Origin: Firmicutes bacterium UBA2598
GTDB lineage: Bacteria > Bacillota > PH28-bin88
Reading direction: 5' to 3'
NCBI GenBank assembly: GCA_002339345.1
Contig: DDKM01000025.1
Location: 1 to 23,608, forward strand
DNA: 23,608 nucleotides
The number at the start of each line of letters is the position of its first letter. Within the stretch, counting starts at the first letter, position 1. Shown one piece after another: positions 15,265 to 21,773 of the stretch. The notes under the pieces were generated by a model, which did no database searches, was not told the origin of the DNA, and saw only the letters and a list, made by a program, of their open reading frames with translations. Both the position numbers and the translations under genes were made by a program.

Positions 15265-16270
15265 ACTCATTCTTGGCATTGAAACCAGTTGTGATGAGAC
15301 ATCCGCCGCCGTGGTGGCCGGAGGCCGCCTGGTGCTGTCCAATATTATCTCCTCCCAGATACCCACCCACCAGCCATTTGGCGGGGTGGTGCCGGAAATC
15401 GCATCCCGTAAGCATGTGGAAAACCTCACCGTGGTGATCCAGCAGGCCCTGGATGAAGCAGGGGTTGGTCTGCGGGACTTGACGGCGGTGGCGGTAACCC
15501 ACGGCCCCGGTCTGGTGGGGGCCTTGCTGGTTGGTGTTTCCGCCGCCAAGGCCATGAGTTATGCCCTGGGGGTGCCCCTTCTGGGTGTGCATCACCTGGT
15601 GGGCCACATCTATGCCAATTTCCTGGAATATCCCCGCCTGGAGCCGCCTCTGGTTTGCCTGGTAGTTTCCGGTGGCCATACCAGTCTACTGCACCTGGAG
15701 GGAAAGCGGCGGCGGATGCTGGGCAGTACCGTGGATGACGCCGCTGGCGAGGCCTTTGATAAAGTGGCCAGGGCCATGGGACTGGGGTATCCCGGGGGGC
15801 CGGCCATCCAGCGTCTGGCAGAGGAAGGCGACCCCACTGCCATCGAATTTCCCCGGGCCTGGCTGGGGGAGGATAGCCTGGATTTCAGTTTCAGTGGCCT
15901 GAAGTCAGCTGTCATCAATTACCTACACCGGGCAGCACAACGTGGCGAGGAGCCGGACCATGCGGCGGTGGCTGCGTCCTTTCAGGCCGCCGTGGTGGAT
16001 GTCTTGGTGGAGAAAACCATTCTGGCTGCCCGGCAGGTTGGAGTGGGGCAGGTGATGCTGGCTGGCGGTGTTGCTGCCAACAAGGTACTGCGGCGGGAAT
16101 TGACGGCCAGGGGGAAGGCGGCGGGCTTGGATGTATACTATCCATCCCCGGTATTGTGCACCGACAATGCCGCCATGATTGCCAGCGCCGGTTACCACCA
16201 GTTGAAATCGGGTGAAGTGGCGGGGCTGGATCTGAACGCCGTTCCCGATCTGCCCCTGGTTACGCAATAA
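15257..16270 (+). CDS. tsaD: tRNA N6-adenosine threonylcarbamoyltransferase TsaD
   Basis: TsaD transfers the threonylcarbamoyl group to A37 of ANN-decoding tRNAs. It carries LGIETSCDETSAAVV at the N-terminus, VPEIASRKHVE, THGPGLVGALLVG, the metal site HHLVGHIYAN, CLVVSGGHTSLL and late AGGVAANKVLR with CTDNAAMIA. At 337 residues it is the usual length. ATG 15257 fits with AGAAGGGTG upstream and an overlap with rimI. It closes the t6A operon; a terminator stands about 330 bases downstream after the DnaA-box region. Confidence 0.96.
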   Translation: MNELILGIETSCDETSAAVVAGGRLVLSNIISSQIPTHQPFGGVVPEIASRKHVENLTVVIQQALDEAGVGLRDLTAVAVTHGPGLVGALLVGVSAAKAMSYALGVPLLGVHHLVGHIYANFLEYPRLEPPLVCLVVSGGHTSLLHLEGKRRRMLGSTVDDAAGEAFDKVARAMGLGYPGGPAIQRLAEEGDPTAIEFPRAWLGEDSLDFSFSGLKSAVINYLHRAAQRGEEPDHAAVAASFQAAVVDVLVEKTILAARQVGVGQVMLAGGVAANKVLRRELTARGKAAGLDVYYPSPVLCTDNAAMIASAGYHQLKSGEVAGLDLNAVPDLPLVTQ

Positions 16271-16320
16271 CCTGCTGCCGATACCCGCCAGTTTTTGACG
16301 TTTTGCGCTGTCAAAGCAGG
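16271..16320. other. inverted repeat just after tsaD
   Basis: TTTGAC (16294-16299) and GTCAAA (16310-16315) form a 6-bp stem around a 10-base loop; outer arms CCTGCT (16271-16276) and AGCAGG (16315-16320) could pair with a bulge. No T-run follows on the plus strand. Confidence 0.35.
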
Positions 16321-16364
16321 ACCTTAGTCCCAGGAACGTCTGTTTTGTGGACGAGCAGGTCCTG
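16317..16364. other. inverted repeat adjoining the DnaA-type boxes
   Basis: CAGGACCT (16317-16324) and AGGTCCTG (16357-16364) are perfect arms around 32 bases; within the loop CGTC (16337-16340) can pair with GACG (16350-16353). The right arm runs into the first DnaA-type box. Confidence 0.45.
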
Positions 16365-16471
16365 TGGATAATGTGGATAAAGCTGTTAATAACTTGTTTT
16401 GGCTGGGGTGATGGCATCTTTGGACAATGCGGAAAAACACGGTCCCATCACCCTGTGGAAACTGTGGAAAA
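16363..16471. promoter_or_regulatory. DnaA-box cluster
   Basis: TGTGGATAA occurs twice back to back (16363-16371 and 16372-16380); its complement TTATCCACA is the perfect DnaA box. A second abutting pair, TGTGGAAAC (16454-16462) and TGTGGAAAA (16463-16471), has the same 9-bp period with one or two mismatches each. Weaker relatives stand at 16346 (TGTGGACGA) and 16517 (TGTGGGCAG). All have the same orientation. There is no dnaA or dnaN nearby, so this is more likely a DnaA-titrating or regulatory cluster than the origin. Confidence 0.65.
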
Positions 16472-16600
16472 GGCCATCAAACCTTGGCAGCGCAAGGGAT
16501 GGCCTGGGGAAAAAGTTGTGGGCAGTTGCCGGAGCCGGGATTTCCGCACCCTGCTCGCCAAATCGTTGGAATTATCTGTTTTCTAGTGCTTTGCTGCATG

Positions 16601-16627
16601 ACCCTAACTAAAGGTTGGGGTTTTTTT
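16601..16627 (+). terminator. intrinsic terminator of the t6A operon
   Basis: ACCCTAAC (16601-16608) pairs with GTTGGGGT (16614-16621), one T-G pair, loop TAAAG, followed by six T. It ends the housekeeping block and separates it from the catabolic operon. Confidence 0.85.
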
Positions 16628-16642
16628 GTTATGGAGAACATC

Positions 16643-16654
16643 CCGACATGTCGG
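16643..16654. promoter_or_regulatory. 12-bp palindrome, candidate activator site 1
   Basis: CCGACATGTCGG is a perfect palindrome centred about 210 bases upstream of the predicted sigma-54 start point. That is a normal place for a bacterial enhancer-binding protein. It shares the TGTC/GACA half-site with the repeat at 16730-16749. Confidence 0.45.
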
Positions 16655-16729
16655 AAAAGTCAGGCAACAATATTGCCCCTGGTAACACCTATATCCGGCC
16701 TATTAAAAGGGACATTATACAACGAAACA

Positions 16730-16749
16730 GTGTCGCATTATTCAGACAC
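16730..16749. promoter_or_regulatory. inverted repeat GTGTC-N10-GACAC, candidate activator site 2
   Basis: GTGTC (16730-16734) and GACAC (16745-16749) are perfect arms around 10 bases, centred about 120 bases upstream of the predicted start point. The layout resembles upstream activating sites of sigma-54-dependent regulators. Confidence 0.45.
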
Positions 16750-16831
16750 ATTGTTGGGGACGGGAGGTTACTTGGATAGCTGAAAGTCTGGAATTGCCTT
16801 ATATAATCCGTTTACCCAATAGACATTTGCG

Positions 16832-16848
16832 CTGGCATGAGAAATGCA
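16832..16848 (+). promoter_or_regulatory. sigma-54 (-24/-12) promoter of the catabolic operon
   Basis: CTGGCATGAGAAATGCA fits the sigma-54 consensus TGGCACG-N4-TTGCW with two mismatches, and the invariant GG (16834-16835) and GC (16846-16847) have the required 10-base spacing. Transcription would start near 16859, about 39 bases before the TTG start of the first gene. Two inverted repeats upstream could bind the obligatory activator. Confidence 0.65.
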
Positions 16849-16897
16849 TTGGAGAGAAGAAAAAGTTACCCACTATTTTCGGAGTGGAGGGGAGAAC

Positions 16898-18106
16898 TTG
16901 AAGATTAGCTTTGAAAACCTCGATCGAAAAGTCATTAAGAGAGGTTTATGTACTGCTTGTGGGACATGTGCCGGGATCTGCCCGACGAGTGGTCTCCGGC
17001 TTATATATCAGGATGGAGAACCGATCCCGGTTCTAATGGGAGAATGCAACTCGTGCGGGCACTGCTACCACAGTTGCCCTGGGGAAGATATTCCCCTCCC
17101 GGAAATGGAACTTCATCTCTTCGGCAAGAAAAGAAACGGTGCTGACCAAAACCTGGGGGTCTTCAAGTATTGTATAAGTGCTTTCTCCAAAGATGAAGAA
17201 ATACGATTGGCCGGTGCCAGTGGAGGGGTGGCGACGGCTTTAATCAATTATGCACTGGAGGTTGGCATTATTGACTGCGCGATCGTTGCCGGATACCAGG
17301 AACAACGCCCCTGGCTACCCGAGGGCAAGGTGACAACCACGCGGGACCAAGTTCTGGAGGCTGCTCAGTCAAAATATACCGTAGCACCCGTAAATGCCGT
17401 CATTAATGAGGCCATTAGCAAAGGCTATAAAAAGATCGGTTTAGTGGGTGTCCCGTGTCACATTGAAGCAATCCGAAAGATACAACTAAGGGGAAAACCA
17501 TCTAAGGTAGCCAAAAGTATCAAGCTTACCCTGGGACTATTCTGCGCTTCTGAGTTCTATTTTGAGGGGCTCAGGCACTTACTGGGGGAAATGTGCGGGG
17601 TGGATGACCTCAAACACATAACTAGGCTGCAGTACCGTAGCGCACCCTGGCCGGGTCACTTTGCGGTAGATCTGGACAATGGGGAAAGGCGGGTAGTGGA
17701 TCGACATCGTTATGTGTACCACTTGTTACTTCCCTTATACAAGCGGGATCGTTGTGAAATGTGCGTGGATTGGGCAGCTGAGGTGGCCGATATTGCCATT
17801 GGGGATTACTGGAGTCCCGACATGAAACCCGGTGAAGAGAAGGGGCAATCCACCTGTATTGTTCGATCGGAAATAGGGGACATGCTCGTGGAGATGGCAC
17901 GTAATGATGGGGTCCTGCACATTGAGAACTTGCCCGTACAGACGGTAATAGCGGGATTCGGGTACGAGGCCAAAAAACATGCGGCAGCCTTTCGTTTGTC
18001 CCAGAGACAGTCCTTTGGCTGGCCGGTGCCAGACTTTCATATCGAATGCGACCGTGAGCCTGTTAAGAGGGAGTTTCATCTAGCGCCGGAGACCAAGCAG
18101 CGCTAA
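16898..18106 (+). CDS. FrhB/FdhB-type iron-sulfur flavoprotein (coenzyme F420 hydrogenase beta-subunit family)
   Basis: A 402-residue redox protein. Residues 18-28 (C18, C21, C24, C28) and 50-60 (C50, C53, C56, C60) are two classical CxxCxxCxxxC 4Fe-4S motifs. Then come FrhB_N-like ASGGVATALINYALE and FrhB_FdhB_C-like GLVGVPCHIEAIRKI, with a late CEMCVDWAAEVADIAIGDYW. Such proteins move electrons between ferredoxin or a flavin and a partner enzyme; in organisms without F420 the flavin is probably FAD or FMN. It is the first gene after the sigma-54 promoter, so a redox role in the operon is likely. TTG 16898 follows GGAGGGGAG at 3-4 bases; the frame upstream to ATG 16844 overlaps the promoter and is rejected. 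Confidence 0.85.
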   Translation: MKISFENLDRKVIKRGLCTACGTCAGICPTSGLRLIYQDGEPIPVLMGECNSCGHCYHSCPGEDIPLPEMELHLFGKKRNGADQNLGVFKYCISAFSKDEEIRLAGASGGVATALINYALEVGIIDCAIVAGYQEQRPWLPEGKVTTTRDQVLEAAQSKYTVAPVNAVINEAISKGYKKIGLVGVPCHIEAIRKIQLRGKPSKVAKSIKLTLGLFCASEFYFEGLRHLLGEMCGVDDLKHITRLQYRSAPWPGHFAVDLDNGERRVVDRHRYVYHLLLPLYKRDRCEMCVDWAAEVADIAIGDYWSPDMKPGEEKGQSTCIVRSEIGDMLVEMARNDGVLHIENLPVQTVIAGFGYEAKKHAAAFRLSQRQSFGWPVPDFHIECDREPVKREFHLAPETKQR

Positions 18107-18127
18107 AAAGGAGGGGGGGTTCCAGTA

Positions 18128-18292
18128 TTGGGTCTTGAATATGCAGAACAGCAAGAATTGAGCGAAATCCCATCAAAAAGGCAAGTTACAATTGATGGGA
18201 CGGTATGTGAGTTTCAAGGAAAAGAAATAGGAGGAATGCAGAATGAGTATTACTGGTCGGCTGGCGGATTATGTGGTCGGTTTAAGTTATAA
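18128..18292 (+). CDS. short frame of 54 residues, possible 2Fe-2S-domain N-terminal remnant
   Basis: TTG 18128 follows a very strong AAAGGAGGGGGGG. The product has an acidic start (LEYAEQQELSEIPSK) and then QVTIDGTVCEFQGKEIGG, which resembles the first beta-hairpin of 2Fe-2S ferredoxin domains found at the N-terminus of formate dehydrogenase and hydrogenase subunits. The cysteine loops that should follow are absent, and the frame ends 50 bases inside the next gene. It may be a leader, a small protein, or the stump of a deleted redox subunit. I do not recognise a complete family. Confidence 0.35.
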   Translation: MGLEYAEQQELSEIPSKRQVTIDGTVCEFQGKEIGGMQNEYYWSAGGLCGRFKL

Positions 18293-19613
18293 CCGGCTTC
18301 CACCTGAGGTGGTGGAAAAAACCAAGCATTGTCTCTTGGACCTGATGGGCATTATGGTGCGGGCGCGTTTTGACGCCGAATCCAGTGAACCTGTGACAGA
18401 CGCGGTAAAGGAATTGGGGGGTGCTGCTGGTAAGTGCACGGCTGTAGGCAATAAAGAAACCTTCACACCACACCATGCTGCTCTCCTTAATGGAACCTAT
18501 GCCCACAGCCTGGACTTTGATGATACTCACAGGCGTGGATCCCTCCACCCTGGTGCTGCTATTATCCCAGGGGCACTGGCGGTGGCTGAGGCCTCAGGCG
18601 CTGACGGGAAGGCCTTGATTACCGGCATCGTTGCCGGATACGACGTGGGGTGTAAATTGAGTATTGCAGCACGGCCTAAGGTTCACTATGACCGGGGGTT
18701 TCACCCCACCGCCACCACCGGGGTCTTTGGTGCAACTGCAGCAGGAGCCAGTATTCTTAAGTTCTCTTCATCTACCCTGCAAAATGCCTTCGGCCTTAAC
18801 GGTAGCCAGGCGGCGGGCTCGATGCAGTTTTTGGAAAACGGTGCATGGAATAAACGGGTGCATGTGGGACTGGCAGCTCACAATGCTATCTACAGCTTAA
18901 CTATGGCTCAAAAAGGGGTTATCGGTTCATCAAATGCTATCGAAGGGGAAGCCGGTTTTCTGCATGCTTATACGGATGGTGCTGATCCCCAAGAAGTTTT
19001 GAAAGACCTTGGGGAGCAGTTCGAAATATATCATACTGCACTGAAACCATACCCCTGTTGCAGGTTTACCCACGGCCCCATCGATTTGATCCTCGAAATA
19101 GTTAACGAGGAAGATATCAAGGCTGATGAGATTGAAGAGATCGTTATAGGCCTGCAGACCAAGGGTATAGACATCACCGGTGCCCCTGCTGACCGGAAGC
19201 GCCGGCCCCAAAGCGTTGTTGACGGGCAGTTTAGCATGCATTTTACTGGAGCGGTGGCAGCGGCATACCGTCGCATGGTGTGGGCGGATTATGACAAGCT
19301 CTTCGATCCGGAAATCGTGAGGTTGATGGATCGTATAAATGTGGTCCATGACCCTATGGTGGAAGCCAAGTACCCTGACAAGTTTGCAGGCAGTGTCACG
19401 ATCAAGGCTAGAGGTCAGGTTTTCTATGGGTTTACGGATCTGGCTAAGGGTGAACCCGAAAAACCACTAACATGGGAGGAGGTGGTGGATAAATTTAATG
19501 ACTTGTCAGCAGTGGGGTTAAATGAAAGCAGACGGAATCAGATCGTTGAGCGGGTAGCCAATTTGGAAACTATGGCCAATATCCGGGATCTAATGGCCTT
19601 ATTCCGGCCGTAG
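18243..19613 (+). CDS. MmgE/PrpD family protein
   Basis: A 456-residue member of the MmgE/PrpD superfamily, which includes 2-methylcitrate dehydratase, cis-aconitate decarboxylase and iminodisuccinate epimerase. Family marks are LLDLMGIMVRARFD, ALLNGTYAHSLDFDDTH with SLHPGAAIIPGALAVAE, GFHPTATTGVFGATAAG, LNGSQAAGSMQF and, in the C-terminal domain, KPYPCCRFTHGPIDL. Length is normal. ATG 18243 follows AGGAGG at 7 bases. The reaction cannot be fixed from sequence by eye; with CoA-transferase, MaoC and lyase genes next to it, a branched di- or tricarboxylate is the likely substrate. Confidence 0.9.
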   Translation: MSITGRLADYVVGLSYNRLPPEVVEKTKHCLLDLMGIMVRARFDAESSEPVTDAVKELGGAAGKCTAVGNKETFTPHHAALLNGTYAHSLDFDDTHRRGSLHPGAAIIPGALAVAEASGADGKALITGIVAGYDVGCKLSIAARPKVHYDRGFHPTATTGVFGATAAGASILKFSSSTLQNAFGLNGSQAAGSMQFLENGAWNKRVHVGLAAHNAIYSLTMAQKGVIGSSNAIEGEAGFLHAYTDGADPQEVLKDLGEQFEIYHTALKPYPCCRFTHGPIDLILEIVNEEDIKADEIEEIVIGLQTKGIDITGAPADRKRRPQSVVDGQFSMHFTGAVAAAYRRMVWADYDKLFDPEIVRLMDRINVVHDPMVEAKYPDKFAGSVTIKARGQVFYGFTDLAKGEPEKPLTWEEVVDKFNDLSAVGLNESRRNQIVERVANLETMANIRDLMALFRP

Positions 19614-19697
19614 CCTAAATGTGTGTCAACTGGTCGGGCCGTTGTTTCAACACCGATGGACGGAGCCAGAAGTTGGCGCGAGAGGGGGATATTGTAC

Positions 19698-20876
19698 TTG
19701 CTGGAAGGTATCAAAATCCTTGACTTCAGTATTGGCATAAGTGGTCCATACTGTACCCGGCTTTTGGCTGACTGGGGGGCACGGGTGCTGAAGATTGAAA
19801 GGCCGGGTGGTGGAGATGTAAGCCGGGAGTGGGACTCGGTAGTCCATGGCATGAGTTCCGGTTATGTGTGGGTAAACCGGAATAAAGAAAGCATCACGCT
19901 AAACCTTAAAAACCAACGGGCTAGAGAGATTGTTTACAAATTGGTAGAAGATGCTGACATCGTTGTTGAGAACTTTACGCCGGGAACAGTCAACGACCTG
20001 GGGATTGACTACGAAACACTTTGTAAAATCAACCCGCACCTCATCTATTGTCATATTTCCGGCTACGGCCAGGACGGTCCATATAAGGATGAGAAAGCCT
20101 ATGACCTGCTCATGCAGGGAGAAAGCGGCATCATTTTGATGAACGGTAGCCCTGAGGCTCCGGCGAAAGTGCCGCTATCCATCTGCGACCTGACCTCGGG
20201 CATGTTTGCAGCCCTGGGAATTATGATGGCCCTGTACAATCGCACCACCAAACCATCTAAGCAGGGGCAGGAGCTAGAGGTGACCATGTTTGACTCTATG
20301 GTGTCGTTATTGGGATACTTTCCCCACTTTTACTGGTACAGGGGAGAATTACCGGTCAGAGTGGGGATGAAACATCACCTCTTGACTCCGTACGGACCCT
20401 ATCTGGCCAAAGATGGGAAGTACATTAGCTATGCCTGTCTAAGCCAGGATCACTGGCGAAAGTTTTGTTACCACGTTATTGAACGACCTGAACTTCCGGA
20501 GATGCCTGAGTTCGAGAATAACGAAAAGCGGCTGGCCAACCGGGAAGAGCTGGAAAAAATCGTGGCTGGAGAGTTGTTAAAGCGGAACAGGGATGAATGG
20601 TTGGAACGGCTTCGAGCCGTAGGGATTCCTTGTGGTCGGGTCAATGACCTCGAAGAAGTATTAACCCATCCGCAGTTAATTCACCGTGGTCTTGTTCGTA
20701 ACCTGGATACTCCATACGGTGAGGCTAAAGAAATTGATAACCCCATCAGGTTTTCCGGACACACCAGTAAAATGGACTATGTTCCGGAGTTGGGTGAACA
20801 CACCGCCAAAATCTTGGCCGAACTGGGCTTTTCGGAGGATCAGATCAGCGAGTTGCGAGCGAAATTGGTGATCTAA
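19698..20876 (+). CDS. class III (CaiB/BaiF) CoA-transferase
   Basis: A 392-residue family III CoA-transferase, which moves CoA from a donor thioester to an organic acid. The start LEGIKILDFSIGISGPYCTRLL, then DWGARVLKIERPGGGD, NRNKESITLNLK, VENFTPGTVNDLGIDY and YCHISGYGQDGPY are all classical; the catalytic Asp is in KAYDLLMQGESG. TTG 19698 was picked because the conserved LEGIKILDFS begins there and GAGAGGGGG is about 9 bases upstream; the frame extends to 19623. It probably activates the pathway substrate, for example a C5 dicarboxylate with succinyl-CoA as donor (inference). Confidence 0.92.
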   Translation: MLEGIKILDFSIGISGPYCTRLLADWGARVLKIERPGGGDVSREWDSVVHGMSSGYVWVNRNKESITLNLKNQRAREIVYKLVEDADIVVENFTPGTVNDLGIDYETLCKINPHLIYCHISGYGQDGPYKDEKAYDLLMQGESGIILMNGSPEAPAKVPLSICDLTSGMFAALGIMMALYNRTTKPSKQGQELEVTMFDSMVSLLGYFPHFYWYRGELPVRVGMKHHLLTPYGPYLAKDGKYISYACLSQDHWRKFCYHVIERPELPEMPEFENNEKRLANREELEKIVAGELLKRNRDEWLERLRAVGIPCGRVNDLEEVLTHPQLIHRGLVRNLDTPYGEAKEIDNPIRFSGHTSKMDYVPELGEHTAKILAELGFSEDQISELRAKLVI

Positions 20877-20941
20877 ACTGTGACGCAGATAGTATGGAGG
20901 AGGCTTAAAAAATAGATAATTTTAGCTGGGAGGTTTATTAA

Positions 20942-21421
20942 ATGGAAGAGAAGGAACTTTACGGCAATTATTTTGAGGATTTTACACCCGGCCGGATATT
21001 TAAGCATTACCCTGGCAGAACCATCACCGAAGCCGATAACATCTGGTTCACTTTGTTGACCATGAATACCCATCCACTGCACTTCAACAACGATTACTGT
21101 GCCAAAACGGAGTTTGGCCAACCCCTGGTAAATAGCACGCTGACCCTGGCCGTCGTTACCGGCATGAGTGTGCGGGACATCAGCCAGAATGCTATCGCCA
21201 ACCTGTCTTTTGATGAGGTGCGCATTCCCCGCCCGGTCTTTAACGGGGACACCCTTTACGCTGAGACCGAGGTTTTGGACCGGCGGGAATCCAAGTCGCG
21301 GCCGACTGCAGGCATCGTCACGGTGGAGACAAGAGGGAAAAACCAGCGTGGTGAAGTTATTATGACCTTTAAGCGGAATATCCTCATGAAAAAGCGCGCT
21401 CATGACTTGCAAGCCGAATAA
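20942..21421 (+). CDS. MaoC-family enoyl-CoA hydratase/dehydratase
   Basis: A 159-residue single hot-dog MaoC protein. The active-site region reads NTHPLHFNNDYCAKTEFG, and the flanking PLVNSTLTLAVVTGMSVRD and FNGDTLYAETEVLDRRESKSRP closely resemble the subgroup that includes the mycobacterial protein beside the CitE-like beta-hydroxyacyl-CoA lyase, and itaconyl- or mesaconyl-CoA hydratases. It should add water to an unsaturated acyl-CoA. ATG 20942 follows GGGAGG at 8 bases. Its 3' end overlaps the truncated lyase frame by 20 bases. Confidence 0.88.
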   Translation: MEEKELYGNYFEDFTPGRIFKHYPGRTITEADNIWFTLLTMNTHPLHFNNDYCAKTEFGQPLVNSTLTLAVVTGMSVRDISQNAIANLSFDEVRIPRPVFNGDTLYAETEVLDRRESKSRPTAGIVTVETRGKNQRGEVIMTFKRNILMKKRAHDLQAE

Positions 21422-21743
21422 CGGAGTGGAAGGTGCGCAAAGTGGAACATTCCGTCTTAGGCGGGCACTGCTGTTTGTTCCCGGAGAGCGACCCGACAGA
21501 ATCAAGAAAATTGTTACCATGGAGGCGGACGTGGTGGTAATCGACCTGGAGGATGCGGTCGCCCCAGAACAAAAAGGTGCCGCCAGGCAATCGGTAAAGC
21601 AGGCTCTGGCAGAAGTGGAATTTGGTCAGAAAGAATGTGTTGTACGTATCAATTCCGTCTTTACCCTAAACGGCATTAAGGATTTGGTGGCAATCAAGGA
21701 CTTCAGCCGGCATCAGGTGGAGTTGTTTTTGGTGTTAAGTTGA
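21402..21743 (+). pseudogene. CitE-like HpcH/HpaI lyase, N-terminal third only
   Basis: The frame encodes the start of a citrate lyase beta/citramalyl-CoA lyase-type protein: RLRRALLFVPGERPDRIKK, then ADVVVIDLEDAVAPEQKGAAR and ECVVRINSVFTLNGIKDL. It stops after LFLVLS at TGA 21741-21743, about 113 residues, where the family (roughly 270-300 residues) continues with LPKVE and the metal-binding Glu. No continuation is found in other frames: the acyl-CoA dehydrogenase ribosome site follows within 15 bases. So the rest is deleted and the product should not be a working lyase. The start is uncertain (ATG 21402 or GTG 21426). Confidence 0.82.
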
Positions 21744-21773
21744 TAAGACAACGTGAAAAGGAGGCTTGTGCCG

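Noticed and set aside
16363..16471. Chromosome replication origin
   Set aside because: Only two perfect boxes, no long AT-rich unwinding element and no dnaA, dnaN or gyrase genes next to it.
16427..16783. 118-codon plus-strand frame between tsaD and the FrhB-like gene, with two shorter overlapping frames
   Set aside because: It runs through the terminator, the DnaA-type boxes and an inverted repeat, has no ribosome site and no recognisable protein features.
16802..16807. TATAAT just upstream of the sigma-54 element
   Set aside because: No acceptable -35 hexamer at 16-18 bases upstream; the -24/-12 element explains the region better.
16844..16897. Longer N-terminus for the FrhB-like protein from ATG 16844
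   Set aside because: It would start inside the sigma-54 promoter; TTG 16898 has GGAGGGGAG at the right distance.
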